Shown piece by piece: positions 35,098-44,144 of a stretch of DNA of 64,000 nt; the first letter of the stretch is position 1; every line of letters starts with the position of its first letter. A model generated the notes under the pieces. It searched no databases. It saw only the letters and a list, made by a program, of their open reading frames with translations, and was not told the DNA's origin. The stretch is from Kushneria phyllosphaerae. Lineage in GTDB: Bacteria > Pseudomonadota > Gammaproteobacteria > Pseudomonadales > Halomonadaceae. The DNA is taken from the NCBI RefSeq assembly GCF_900312995.1, contig NZ_ONZI01000001.1, positions 186,001 through 250,000 of the forward strand. Reading direction: 5' to 3'. The position numbers and the translations under genes are program-made.

Positions 35098-35958
35098 ATG
35101 AAACTGGGCCTGATCGGTATCGGCATCACCCAATCACGTTCTCCCGACCTGCATCGCAGGCTGGGAAAGCTGACCGACATTGACACCCGCTACGATCTTT
35201 TCGACGTCAGCGGCGTGTCGGATTTCTCCCTGCTGGCCCATCTCGAGCGGCTGCGGCAGGAGGGCTATCGCGGCGTCAACATTACCTATCCCTTCAAGGA
35301 GCAGGCGCTGGGGCTGGCCGATCACGTCGGCGACAGTGCACGACGCGTCGGCTCGACCAATACGCTGCTGTTTGAATCCGACGGTATCCGCGCGGAAAAC
35401 ACCGACTTCACCGGCTTTCAGAGTGCGTGGCGCTTCAATTTCGGCGAGGTCGCGCCAGGGGGTGTCGTGCAACTGGGCGCCGGCGGCGTGGGCCGGGCTG
35501 TCGCCCATGCGCTGGCTGGCCTTGAGGCACCATGGGTGGCCATTTTCGATACGGATCGCGAGCGTGCCGAACGTCTGGCCGAGGAGCTGCGCGCCCTTGG
35601 CACCGACGCCATGGCCATCGACCGCGATGGGCTTGCCGAGCGGCTAATGAGCGCAGAGGGCGTACTCAACTGCTCACCGATCGGTCATCTCGATCATCCC
35701 GGCTGCCCGCTCGATGTGACGTTACTGCGCAATGAGCAGTGGATTTTTGATGCCGTCTACGTGCCGGCCGAAACCGAGCTTTTGATGGCGGCGCGTCAGC
35801 GGGGCATGACCGTATTCTCCGGCGTGGATCTCTTTGTCTTCCAGGGGGTCGATGCCTTTCGCTGGTTTGCCGCCTCAAGTGATGCCGAGGCGCGTATTGC
35901 TCAGCAGACCCCGACGCTGAGAGCGCACTATCATCGTGAGCTGATCGGCAAGAAGTGA
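35098..35958 (+). CDS. Shikimate (quinate) dehydrogenase-like protein
   Basis: A 286-residue AroE/YdiB-family protein. The N-terminal domain carries NITYPFKE with the catalytic Lys (about 67) and NTLL...NTDFTGF with Asn and Asp (about 88 and 102). The NAD(P) fold starts GAGGVGRAVAHAL (about 128). It would oxidise shikimate to 3-dehydroshikimate, or quinate to 3-dehydroquinate. It stands between pcaL and the QuiC-type dehydratase, so a catabolic rather than biosynthetic role is likely. No strong ribosome site is seen before ATG 35098. Confidence 0.85.
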   Translation: MKLGLIGIGITQSRSPDLHRRLGKLTDIDTRYDLFDVSGVSDFSLLAHLERLRQEGYRGVNITYPFKEQALGLADHVGDSARRVGSTNTLLFESDGIRAENTDFTGFQSAWRFNFGEVAPGGVVQLGAGGVGRAVAHALAGLEAPWVAIFDTDRERAERLAEELRALGTDAMAIDRDGLAERLMSAEGVLNCSPIGHLDHPGCPLDVTLLRNEQWIFDAVYVPAETELLMAARQRGMTVFSGVDLFVFQGVDAFRWFAASSDAEARIAQQTPTLRAHYHRELIGKK

Positions 35959-36037
35959 TCACAAAAACGGCAGCAGACAGGCCATGCCGCTCGAGCAGCT
36001 CGAGGCGGCGACAGATTCAGCCACCAGGAGACATTTC

Positions 36038-37897
36038 ATGCGTTCGATCGCGACCGTTTCCATCAGCGGTGACCTCAGCGACAAGCTCGAGGCCATCGGC
36101 CGCGCCGGTTTCCAGGGCGTCGAAATTTTTGAAAATGATTTGCTCTCGTGGGGCGGCACGCCCGAGGAGGTGCGCGAGATGGCAACGGCGCAGGGGCTGT
36201 CCATCACCGCCCTGCAGCCCTTTCGCGACTTTGAAGGCATGCCAGAGCCCCAGCGCCGGCGCAACTTCGAGCGCGCCGAGCGCAAGTTTGAGCTGATGAA
36301 GGCGCTGGGCACCGATTTCATGCTGGTGTGCAGCAACACCTCTCCCCAGAGCTCGAGTGATCGTGAACAGATCGTGACCGATCTGCGCGAGCTGGCCGAG
36401 CGTGCCGCCGCCCATGGCCTGCGCATCGGTTTCGAGGCGCTGGCCTGGGGGCGCCATATCGATGACTATCGTGAGGCCTGGGAGATGGTCCAGCGCGCCG
36501 ACCATCCGTCGCTGGGGCTGGTGCTCGACAGCTTTCACGCACTGGCACCCGGTCTGCCCACCGACCCGATCGCCGAGATTCCGGGGGATCGCATTTTTCT
36601 GGTCCATCTGGCAGATGCGCCGCTACTGGACATGGACCTGCTCAACTGGAGCCGCCACTATCGCTGCTTTCCCGGGCAGGGGCGACTGGATATCGAGGCG
36701 TTCATGAAGGCGCTGGGCCGTACCGGCTATAACGGGCCGCTGTCTCACGAGATCTTCAACACCAGCTTTCGAACCGCCCCACCCCGGGATACCGCGCTGG
36801 ATGGCATGCGCTCGATGATTCTGGTCGAGAACATGGCGACCAATACGCCTTATTTTTCCTCCCTGCCGCCGTCACCCGTTTTCAACGGCATCCACTTTCT
36901 GGAATTCACCGTGGATGAAGAACGGGCCGCACCGCTGGAGCAAATGATTGCGGCGCTGGGCTTTCGCCATATCGGGCATCACCGCTCCAAGAATATTCAG
37001 CTCTGGCGTCAGGGTGATCTGCACCTGGTGCTCAACATGGAAACCGACAGCTTTGCCCACACCTTCCGGCTGGTGCATGGCATTTCGGTATGCGCCATAG
37101 GCGTTCGCGACAATGATCCCTTGCTGACCATGGCCCGCGCCCGGGCCTTCCGGGCCCGCAGTCACGAAGGCCCGGTCGGGCCGGGCGAGCTACAGATTCC
37201 AGCCCTGCGCGGCATGGAAAACAGTCTTATCTATCTGGTCGACCCGAACACGGCTCGCGAAAAACAGTGGCAGACCGACTTCGAGCTGTTTGAATCGCCT
37301 CGGGGCACGGAGGCCGGCATGGCCGGTGTCGATCATCTATCGACGGTGGTGGCCCCGACCCAGCTGCTGGGCTGGCAGCTATTGTTCAAGACGGTGTTCG
37401 GCTTTGAGGCCGGCAGCGAGCACGAGCTGGTCGATCCTCACGGGCTGGTGGTCAGCCAGGCCATGACCAGCCGCGATGGCACCATCCGTCTGCCGCTTAA
37501 CGTCTCAAGCGCCCAGGAAACGCTGCCCGGGCGCTTCATGAGCGAAGGCCGCGGCGGCATTCAGCAGATCGCGCTGGCAACCGCTGATATTTTCAAAACG
37601 GTTGATCGACTGATCGACAACGGGCTGGTGCTGCTGGACATTCCCGACAACTACTACGATGACCTGGCGGCGCGGTTTGATCTTGATGACGCGATGCTGG
37701 AGGGCATGCGCACGCGCAACATTCTCTATGACCGCAGTGAAGAAGGCGGTGAATTCCTGCACGCCTATACCGATTTCTTCGCCGATCGCTTCTATTTCGA
37801 GATTGTCGAGCGCCGCGGCGACTATCAACAGTTCGGCGCCGTCAACGCGCCGATCCGGCTGGCTGCCCAGTCGCGTCATCGGGCGCAACGGCGCTGA
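36038..37897 (+). CDS. quiC: 3-dehydroshikimate dehydratase, two-domain QuiC type (TIM barrel + HPPD-like domain)
   Basis: A 619-residue protein. Residues 1-280 form a xylose-isomerase-like TIM barrel with metal-binding acids and His visible in IGFEALAWG (about 135), LVLDSFHAL (about 163), LVHLADAP (about 190) and LSHEIFN (about 238). Residues about 295-600 are a double VOC module resembling 4-hydroxyphenylpyruvate dioxygenase, with DHLSTVV (about 430) and a C-terminal RFYFEIVERRGDYQQFG (about 585). It converts 3-dehydroshikimate to protocatechuate. ATG 36038 follows CAGGAG; the longer reading adds 18 residues. Similar fusions are known in pseudomonads (QuiC1). Confidence 0.9.
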   Translation: MRSIATVSISGDLSDKLEAIGRAGFQGVEIFENDLLSWGGTPEEVREMATAQGLSITALQPFRDFEGMPEPQRRRNFERAERKFELMKALGTDFMLVCSNTSPQSSSDREQIVTDLRELAERAAAHGLRIGFEALAWGRHIDDYREAWEMVQRADHPSLGLVLDSFHALAPGLPTDPIAEIPGDRIFLVHLADAPLLDMDLLNWSRHYRCFPGQGRLDIEAFMKALGRTGYNGPLSHEIFNTSFRTAPPRDTALDGMRSMILVENMATNTPYFSSLPPSPVFNGIHFLEFTVDEERAAPLEQMIAALGFRHIGHHRSKNIQLWRQGDLHLVLNMETDSFAHTFRLVHGISVCAIGVRDNDPLLTMARARAFRARSHEGPVGPGELQIPALRGMENSLIYLVDPNTAREKQWQTDFELFESPRGTEAGMAGVDHLSTVVAPTQLLGWQLLFKTVFGFEAGSEHELVDPHGLVVSQAMTSRDGTIRLPLNVSSAQETLPGRFMSEGRGGIQQIALATADIFKTVDRLIDNGLVLLDIPDNYYDDLAARFDLDDAMLEGMRTRNILYDRSEEGGEFLHAYTDFFADRFYFEIVERRGDYQQFGAVNAPIRLAAQSRHRAQRR

Positions 37898-38041
37898 GAC
37901 CACACGCGGCCATGATCTTGAGGGGCAGAAAACGCTTCCATGTCCTTGAATTTAAAAATACATTCAAAAACCGAAACTTATCCTGGAACTGAGGGTACTG
38001 CTTTCGTCCATTTGACCCGGGTCGGGCGTGCGAATAGCCTG

Positions 38042-38066
38042 GTTCGGAATGCAAACCGAAGTTCGT
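38042..38066 (+). promoter_or_regulatory. GTTCG direct repeat upstream of TRAP operon 2
   Basis: GTTCGG at 38042-38047 and GTTCGT at 38061-38066, period 19. The spacer AATGCAAACCGAA resembles that of the pcaI site (AGTGCAAACATAAA). A degenerate third half-site (ACAAAC, 4 of 6) follows at the expected 3-base distance. It is 73 bases before dctP. Confidence 0.65.
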
Positions 38067-38138
38067 ACAACAAACACGAATATGGCGCTTAGTCATCATG
38101 ACGGTACAACGATAAAACCGCCTGTGGAGAACAACACT

Positions 38139-39158
38139 ATGGTCAACTCAATCTGGAAGATGGCAGTCGTCGGGGGCCTGATGGGCGCCAGCCTCGTGGC
38201 TCAGGCTCAAACGATCCGATTTGCGCATGTCGATCCCGACAGCTGGCAGAATTCGAAAAAGGGGGCCGCGGCGGCGATGTTCAAGGCAGCCGTGGAATCC
38301 AGAAGCGACGATTTAAAGGTCGAGCTTTACCCGGCTGGCGCGCTGGGCGGTGAGGACGAAACCGTTCAGCAGGCCATGGATGGCATGACCCAGGTGGTCA
38401 TGATTTCAGGGGCGATGTCCAAGGTCTGTCCCGCCGCCGGGGTGCTTGATATCCCCTTCATGTTCAATACGGCTTCACAGGCCTGGCAGGTGCTGGACGG
38501 CGACTTCGGCAACGCGCTGGCACAGCACTGTCTCGATCAGACCGGCCTGCGTACGCTGGGCTACGGCGAAACCGGCTTTCGCAATTTCACCAACAACGAT
38601 CACCCGATCCATTCGCCCGCCGACATGGAGGGGCTGAAGTTCCGGGTTCAGGATATTCCCCTGTATGTCGAGCTGGTGAAGTCGCTGGGCGGTGAACCGG
38701 CACCGATCCCCTGGTCGGAAACCCCAACGGCCCTGTCAACAGGCGTCGTGGACGGTCAGGAAAATCCGGTCAGCACCATTTACAACAACAATCTGCATGA
38801 GCTGCAGAAGTACATGACGCTGGACCGCCACGTTTATGCCACCGATTTTCTGCTGATCAACGAGCAGTTCTTCCAGTCGCTCTCGCCCGAGGATCAGGCC
38901 ATCGTCGAGGAGGCCGGCAAGCTGGCAGGAAACATGGGGCGCTCCATTCAGGAGTTCACCGCGGCCAACGGTCTTCTGGCCGTTCAGAAAGCGGGCATGG
39001 AGGTCTACACGCCCACCCCTGAGGAACTTGAGCAGTTCCGCGACAAGGCTCAGCCGCCGGTGGTTAAACTGCTGCGCAACGACCTTGGCGATGAAGGGAA
39101 CTGGATCGACAAGCTGCAGCAGGCCGTCGACAGCACCACTCAAAAGGACGCGTCATAA
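38139..39158 (+). CDS. dctP: TRAP transporter periplasmic solute-binding subunit (DctP), system 2
   Basis: A 339-residue protein with a signal peptide of about 22 residues (cleavage after AQA), then the DctP fold. The conserved Arg lies in MEGLKFRVQDIPLYVELVKSLGGEP (about 168), and WSETPTALSTGVVDGQENP follows near 195. ATG 38139 follows GTGGAGA. Its location right after quiC and the upstream GTTCG repeats suggest uptake of shikimate, quinate, 3-dehydroshikimate or protocatechuate (inferred). Confidence 0.9.
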   Translation: MVNSIWKMAVVGGLMGASLVAQAQTIRFAHVDPDSWQNSKKGAAAAMFKAAVESRSDDLKVELYPAGALGGEDETVQQAMDGMTQVVMISGAMSKVCPAAGVLDIPFMFNTASQAWQVLDGDFGNALAQHCLDQTGLRTLGYGETGFRNFTNNDHPIHSPADMEGLKFRVQDIPLYVELVKSLGGEPAPIPWSETPTALSTGVVDGQENPVSTIYNNNLHELQKYMTLDRHVYATDFLLINEQFFQSLSPEDQAIVEEAGKLAGNMGRSIQEFTAANGLLAVQKAGMEVYTPTPEELEQFRDKAQPPVVKLLRNDLGDEGNWIDKLQQAVDSTTQKDAS

Positions 39159-39254
39159 CGTCTTCGCACGATCATCGACACACGCCAATCCTTGTTGGCC
39201 CAACCTGCCGGCGGATCACTGTCCGCCGGTGTTCACTACCCTCGGGATGACCTC

Positions 39255-39821
39255 ATGAGTCGACTCTACGCTCGCCTGCGTGCCAGCGTCATCGCCCTGC
39301 TCGCCTTTGGCGCCGGGCTAAGCATGGTGCTGCTGTTTGCCATCGTCCTGGTCAACGCATTGATGCGCTATTTTCTTGGCAGCTCGCTGGCATGGGGCGG
39401 GCAGCTGCCGATTTTTCTGGGGATCTACGGTGTGATGTTCGGCATCGCGCTGGCCTATCTGCAGGACCGCCACATCAGGCTGGGACTTGTGGTCGATGCG
39501 CTGCCCCGGGCACTCAGGGAGCGGCTGTTTTTGCTGGTTGATGTCTCGGTCATCGTGCTGGGAGGCACCCTTGCCGTGGCCGGCCTGCGGTTTGTCGAAA
39601 GCCGTGGCAGCATGCGCGTGTCGGGCATGACCGGTATCGCGGACTCGCTGAGCACCTCAACCGGACTGTCGCTTTTCAAGGCACTGGGAACGCTGGCGCC
39701 CTATCAGTTTGCGATGGTCATCGGCGGTGTCCTTTTGCTGCTGGCCGGAATACTGCGTCTGATCGATCGCCTGACCATGGACCACACCGCCACGACCACA
39801 CCATCCGAAGGAGGCATCTGA
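39255..39821 (+). CDS. dctQ: TRAP transporter small membrane subunit (DctQ), system 2
   Basis: A 188-residue protein with four hydrophobic helices (about 12-38, 55-75, 92-115 and 150-172) and the family segment SSLAWGGQLPIFLGIYGVMFG. ATG 39255 is preceded by GGGATGA. Lies 96 bases after dctP and one base before dctM. Needed for assembly of the carrier complex in the inner membrane. Confidence 0.88.
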   Translation: MSRLYARLRASVIALLAFGAGLSMVLLFAIVLVNALMRYFLGSSLAWGGQLPIFLGIYGVMFGIALAYLQDRHIRLGLVVDALPRALRERLFLLVDVSVIVLGGTLAVAGLRFVESRGSMRVSGMTGIADSLSTSTGLSLFKALGTLAPYQFAMVIGGVLLLLAGILRLIDRLTMDHTATTTPSEGGI

Positions 39822-39822
39822 C

Positions 39823-41094
39823 ATGGTCTATGCCATTTTGCTGGTGTCACTGCTGATCGGTGTGCCGGTAGCCTTTGCCATCCTCGCCGCCCTTTTCTAC
39901 TTCATGGGCACGGGCGATTTTCCCTACAGCATTCAGGGCGTGGCGACCCAGCTCTTTGCCGGCATGAACTCCTTTTCCCTGCTGGCCATCCCACTGTTCA
40001 TTCTGGCCGGCGAGCTGATGAACGAAAGCGGCATCACCACTCGCATCATTGCCTTTTCAAAGGTGATGATCGGCCGGGTGAGCGGCGGTCTTGCGCACGT
40101 CAACATCTGGGCCTCGGTCATGTTCGCAGGCCTTTCCGGTTCGGCCGTGGCCGATACCTCGGCGCTGGGTCGGGTCTTTATCCCGGAGATGGAAAAGGAA
40201 GGCTATCCCCGCGATTTTGCCGCGGCGCTGACGGCGGCATCCTCTGTCATCGGTCCCATCATTCCGCCCAGTATTCCGGTCATCATCTATGCGCTGATTG
40301 TCAGCGGCGTGTCGGTGCCGGCGCTCTTTATTGCGGGCATTGTGCCGGGGCTGCTGCTGGCCGTCTTTCTGTCGCTGTATGTGGTGTTCTTTGCCAGCCA
40401 CTATCAGAAAAAGCCTACGCAGATGCCTCGCGAGCAGAAGGTCACGATCCTGATTGATGGCATCGTGCCGCTGTTGATGCCGGTGTTTGTCATCGGCTCG
40501 ATTCTGCTCGGAGTGGTCACCCCGACCGAGGCGGCAGCCTTTGCGGTCGCCTATGCGCTGATCGTTGGCGTGTTTATCTTTCGCAAGATCCGCCTGCGCG
40601 ACCTGCCGGGCATCTTCTCGCGCACCATGGTCGACAGCGCCGTCATCATGATCGTCATTGGCGCAGTGGCCGCGGCCAATTGGCTTTTGACCTTCAATCG
40701 TATTCCCAATCTGCTCACGGACTGGACCCTGTCGCTGATCTCCACGCCCTGGACCTTTCTGATCGCCGTCATCGCGCTACTGCTGGTGGTCGGACTGTTT
40801 CTGGAAGGCATCGCTGCCATGCTGGTGCTGGTACCGATCCTGCATCCCATTGCCGTTCAGCTGGGCATTGATCCGGTGCATTTTGCGATCGTTGTGATCT
40901 TTAATCTGATGATCGGGCTGATCACCCCGCCGATGGGGCTTTGTCTGTTCGTGGTCGACTCGATCGCCAATGTCGGCATGGCGCGGCTGACTCGGCGCAT
41001 TCTGCCGCTGTTTGCCGTGCAGGTCGGCGTGCTGCTGCTGGTCGCCTTTGTGCCGGCCATTGTCACTACCCTGCCCCATCTACTCGGCTTTTAG
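39823..41094 (+). CDS. dctM: TRAP transporter large membrane subunit (DctM), system 2
   Basis: A 423-residue, roughly 12-helix carrier. Signature stretches are FILAGELMNESGITTRIIAF (about 60), GLSGSAVADTSALGRVFIPEME (about 103), GPIIPPSIPVIIYALIVSG (about 143) and GLITPPMGLCLFVVDSIA (about 365). Last gene of the second TRAP operon, ended by a long hairpin at 41114. Confidence 0.93.
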   Translation: MVYAILLVSLLIGVPVAFAILAALFYFMGTGDFPYSIQGVATQLFAGMNSFSLLAIPLFILAGELMNESGITTRIIAFSKVMIGRVSGGLAHVNIWASVMFAGLSGSAVADTSALGRVFIPEMEKEGYPRDFAAALTAASSVIGPIIPPSIPVIIYALIVSGVSVPALFIAGIVPGLLLAVFLSLYVVFFASHYQKKPTQMPREQKVTILIDGIVPLLMPVFVIGSILLGVVTPTEAAAFAVAYALIVGVFIFRKIRLRDLPGIFSRTMVDSAVIMIVIGAVAAANWLLTFNRIPNLLTDWTLSLISTPWTFLIAVIALLLVVGLFLEGIAAMLVLVPILHPIAVQLGIDPVHFAIVVIFNLMIGLITPPMGLCLFVVDSIANVGMARLTRRILPLFAVQVGVLLLVAFVPAIVTTLPHLLGF

Positions 41095-41113
41095 GCCGCT
41101 ATCAGCCTCATCA

Positions 41114-41148
41114 CATTCGGGCCTTTCAGACAATGAAAGGCCCGAATG
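41114..41148 (+). terminator. Hairpin terminator after TRAP operon 2
   Basis: A perfect 15-bp stem, CATTCGGGCCTTTCA / TGAAAGGCCCGAATG, with a GACAA loop, 20 bases after the dctM stop. The following sequence is only moderately T-rich. Confidence 0.75.
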
Positions 41149-41158
41149 CGTTCTCAAT

Positions 41159-41195
41159 GTCTTTCAAACTGTTTTTCAAAACTGTCTTTCAAAAC
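41159..41195. repeat. Three short tandem repeats upstream of ompW
   Basis: Three near-identical 12-13-base units in a row: GTCTTTCAAACT, GTTTTTCAAAACT, GTCTTTCAAAAC. They lie in the 245-base gap between dctM and ompW, 145 bases before the ompW start. Function unknown; phased binding sites or a replication-slippage product are possible. Confidence 0.6.
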
Positions 41196-41339
41196 AACGG
41201 ATTTGACGTGCGTCAATAAATGAACAGCGTTCGCCTGGCAAAATGGTGTCAGGCACTTACAGGGATCGGGTCAGGCGCATCATGCCTTCAGGGGAGCCCG
41301 AACCACTTCAGAAAAAACCTGTTCAGGGGAACCAGACAC

Positions 41340-41987
41340 ATGCGCGCGCTGCCGCTTATTTCCATTGCCGCTCTGGCACTCGGGGTGACCGTGGGTACAA
41401 CTGCCCAGGCTGCTGAATCCACTTACGGTCAGGGCGATTTTTTCACCCGCGCCGGCCTTGCCAAGGTGTCACCGAAAGATGACAACGGTGATTACGATTC
41501 ACTCGGCGTGGACAAGGTCGACGTCAAGGACGGCCGCGGGTTCGCGATCACCTTCGGCTATCGCTTTCTCGACCAGTGGGGCGTGGAACTGCTGGCCGCG
41601 CAGCGCATCAAGCATGACTTCAATCTCGACGGTGACAAGGGCGGCTCGGTCAAGCACCTCCCCCCGACGCTGACGCTGCAGTACTACCCGCTGGGCGGCA
41701 CCGATGCCCGCGTACAGCCCTATGTCGGCGCTGGCATCAACTACACCCGCTTCTCGGCGGAAAGCGTCGACATCGATGGCGCCAGCATGGACATGGACAA
41801 CTCCTGGGGCTGGGCCGGTCAGGTCGGTGTGGATCTTTTGATCAATGATCACTGGGCCATCAACGCCGCGGCCTGGTATCTGGACATCGACTCCAACGTG
41901 ACCGCCAGCGCCGGCGGCGAGACCTACAAGACGCACCTGGATATCGATCCGGTCGTCATCATGAGCGGCATCAGCTACCGCTTCTGA
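41340..41987 (+). CDS. ompW: OmpW-family outer-membrane protein
   Basis: A 215-residue small beta-barrel with a signal peptide of about 25 residues (cleavage after AQA). Eight alternating amphipathic strands follow (for example AGLAKVSP, PTLTLQYYPLG, VQPYVGAGINYT, VGVDLLINDHWAINAAAWY), and a C-terminal aromatic (SYRF) as required for outer-membrane assembly. OmpW proteins form narrow hydrophobic channels. ATG 41340 begins the signal peptide; upstream reading is discarded. Its place among aromatic genes suggests, but does not show, a role in uptake of hydrophobic substrates. Confidence 0.9.
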   Translation: MRALPLISIAALALGVTVGTTAQAAESTYGQGDFFTRAGLAKVSPKDDNGDYDSLGVDKVDVKDGRGFAITFGYRFLDQWGVELLAAQRIKHDFNLDGDKGGSVKHLPPTLTLQYYPLGGTDARVQPYVGAGINYTRFSAESVDIDGASMDMDNSWGWAGQVGVDLLINDHWAINAAAWYLDIDSNVTASAGGETYKTHLDIDPVVIMSGISYRF

Positions 41988-42033
41988 TCCAGAAAATCCT
42001 ACCCTTTTTGCACCGCTCTCTCGACCGGTGCTG

Positions 42034-42067
42034 ACCCGACGGTTTCGGCCTGCCGTCGGGTTTTTTT
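42034..42067 (+). terminator. Rho-independent terminator after ompW
   Basis: ACCCGACGG stem (8 pairs CCCGACGG / CCGTCGGG), a 10-base loop and seven T residues at 42061-42067, 47 bases past the ompW stop. Confidence 0.92.
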
Positions 42068-42225
42068 GTGTTTATCGCCCGGTCATGATCGTGTTTTATC
42101 GCCCTGACAGGGTCTAAAACGGATGCGCGTTTCAACACCTGCCCATCTCTACGCAAGCCAGGACTCGAAAAGACGGGACACTCGCGGTTAATATCGAAAC
42201 ATTTGCTGCCCATCGGAATCTGCTC

Positions 42226-42750
42226 ATGTCATTGCCTGCTGCCTTTCGCCTTCCCCGGCGCCCGATACGACGCCTGCGCGAGGTGTCGCTGCTGATCTCT
42301 CTTTTGTGGCTGGCCGGCTGTGCCGGCAACCCCGAGATGCAGACCAGTGACATGATGGGCCCGATCTCCGAACAGCAGGATCTGTCGATCGAGCGGGTGC
42401 TGGTCATGAATTACGCCCGTGACGCGCTGGGCATTCCCTATCGCTACGGCGGCACGACCCCCGCCGGCATGGACTGCAGCGGCCTGACCCAGGCAAGCTT
42501 TCTGGCCGCCGGCATCGAGATTCCCCGCACCTCTCAGCAGCAGTTTGATGGGCTTGAGCACATTGAGCGCGCCCGACCGGGGGATCTGATGTTTTTCGGC
42601 TCGGGGAACCGCGTCAGCCACGTGGGGATCTACATGGGCAACAACCAGATGATTCACGCCCCCGGCAGCGGGCGCCACGTCACCATCGCAAGTCTTGATA
42701 AGCGGTACTGGCGCAGTCACTACCGTGGTGCCGCGGCGCCCGCGCCCTGA
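42226..42750 (+). CDS. NlpC/P60-family lipoprotein, Spr-like peptidoglycan endopeptidase
   Basis: A 174-residue lipoprotein: hydrophobic signal (about 20-33) ending in the lipobox LAGC, then an NlpC/P60 cysteine-peptidase domain from about residue 62. The catalytic Cys is in GMDCSGLTQ, the first His in VSHVGIYMG and the second polar/His position in MIHAPGSG. It probably cleaves peptide cross-links in the periplasm (MepS/Spr-like). No operon tie to the catabolic genes; 64 bases separate it from the next lipoprotein gene. Confidence 0.88.
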   Translation: MSLPAAFRLPRRPIRRLREVSLLISLLWLAGCAGNPEMQTSDMMGPISEQQDLSIERVLVMNYARDALGIPYRYGGTTPAGMDCSGLTQASFLAAGIEIPRTSQQQFDGLEHIERARPGDLMFFGSGNRVSHVGIYMGNNQMIHAPGSGRHVTIASLDKRYWRSHYRGAAAPAP

Positions 42751-42814
42751 GCGATCACTGGCTGCCACCTTCTGTTACCTGCCACTTTTGTCACGAACCC
42801 GAAAGAGACCCGAC

Positions 42815-43687
42815 ATGACCATCTCGACATCCTATCGGTGGCTGGCCGTACCGGCCCTGTTATTGACGCTGACCGCCTGCGACCAGAACGGTGATGACCA
42901 GAGTGCCGATCAGCCCGACGCTGCGCAGCCGTCCAGCGAGACCACCGACGCGCAGAATCCGCAGGAGGGTCTGTCACCGACCTTCGTCAATCGCACGATC
43001 ACGGCGCCGGACTGTGAAGGCGATGACTGCGCCAGCGTGGAAATTCACATGATCAAGTTTGATAACGACCCGGCACTGTCCAGTGAACTGGAACGTCGTC
43101 TGGTACGAATGGGCAACCCGATCAGCGAGTCGGGTGTGGACAAGGACGCCCTGCCCGCCACTCTGGACGCCTATGCCGATGATTTTTTCGATCAAAGTGC
43201 CCAGGCCAACGCCGACAGCGACCATCCGCGCCCCTATTACACGACCCTGGAAGCCAAAGAGGTCGGACATCATGACGACCTGCTGGTTCTGGAGCTGCAA
43301 AGCTACGTCATGACCGGCGGTGCCCACGGCCTGCCGGGCACCGAGTACATGGTCATCGATGAAAAGACCCGCCAGGTGGTCACGCTCGATGACATGCTCA
43401 AGGAAGGCCAGAAGTCGGCCTATGAGTCGGCGTTGAAAAACGCCTGGCAGCGCTGGATGAAAGACAACGAGGCGGGAAAAACGCTCGACCCTATCGACTG
43501 GCCGTTCTCGACAAGCGACAACGCTGCCCCGCTGGCCGACAACATGGCGGTCACCTACGGTGTCTATACACTCGGGCCGTATGCGATTGGCCAGCCGACG
43601 CTGACCATTCCCTACAGCGACCTTGAAAACGTGCTCAAGCCGAGATTTTTACCCAATGCCACCGCCGATACCGCGGAGTCGAAATGA
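42815..43687 (+). CDS. DUF3298 (RsiV/PdaC-like) lipoprotein
   Basis: A 290-residue protein with a lipoprotein signal (lipobox LTAC at about 18-21) and a low-complexity Asp/Gln/Ser-rich linker (about 22-55). A DUF4163-like and DUF3298 module follows, with [23 protein letters not shown] near 165 and FTLGPYAIG-type ending ([20 protein letters not shown] near 252). Related domains occur in the anti-sigma factor RsiV and in deacetylase PdaC, but no catalytic domain is present here. It overlaps aroQ by 4 bases. Confidence 0.8.
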   Translation: MTISTSYRWLAVPALLLTLTACDQNGDDQSADQPDAAQPSSETTDAQNPQEGLSPTFVNRTITAPDCEGDDCASVEIHMIKFDNDPALSSELERRLVRMGNPISESGVDKDALPATLDAYADDFFDQSAQANADSDHPRPYYTTLEAKEVGHHDDLLVLELQSYVMTGGAHGLPGTEYMVIDEKTRQVVTLDDMLKEGQKSAYESALKNAWQRWMKDNEAGKTLDPIDWPFSTSDNAAPLADNMAVTYGVYTLGPYAIGQPTLTIPYSDLENVLKPRFLPNATADTAESK

Positions 43688-44106
43688 ACGTTTTAATCCT
43701 CAACGGCCCCAATCTGAACCTGCTGGGCAAGCGCGAGCCGGACATCTACGGCCATGAGACGCTTGCCGACATCGAAAATGCTATTCGCCACCGCGCCTTT
43801 GACCAAGGCGTGGCCACTGATTTTCTGCAGACCAATCACGAAGGTGTGATGCTCGATCGCATCCATGATGCGCGGGACCAGTTCGATGCCATCATCATCA
43901 ATCCGGCCGCCTGGTCACATACCTCGGTCGCGCTGCTGGACGCGCTCAAGGCCTTTGAAGGCCGCGTGATCGAGGTGCATCTGTCCAACATCCACACCCG
44001 CGAGGCGTTTCGACACCACTCGTATGTTTCCGCACGCGCCGAGGCGGTAATCGCGGGCATGGGCAGCTTCGGCTATCTGGCAGCGATCGATTTCCTGTCG
44101 CGCTAG
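43684..44106 (+). CDS. aroQ: 3-dehydroquinate dehydratase, type II
   Basis: A 140-residue dodecameric type II enzyme, converting 3-dehydroquinate to 3-dehydroshikimate. Visible: [20 protein letters not shown] (positions 4-23, including the catalytic Tyr and Arg), [14 protein letters not shown] (about 74) and [18 protein letters not shown] with catalytic His (about 98). In most gammaproteobacteria aroQ precedes accB; here it does not. It lies within an aromatic cluster containing shikimate dehydrogenase and QuiC, so it may be a catabolic copy for quinate use (inferred). Confidence 0.93.
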   Translation: MNVLILNGPNLNLLGKREPDIYGHETLADIENAIRHRAFDQGVATDFLQTNHEGVMLDRIHDARDQFDAIIINPAAWSHTSVALLDALKAFEGRVIEVHLSNIHTREAFRHHSYVSARAEAVIAGMGSFGYLAAIDFLSR

Positions 44107-44144
44107 CCCTCAGGACCGGCCCTTATGAACCCAGGCGCCCGGCA

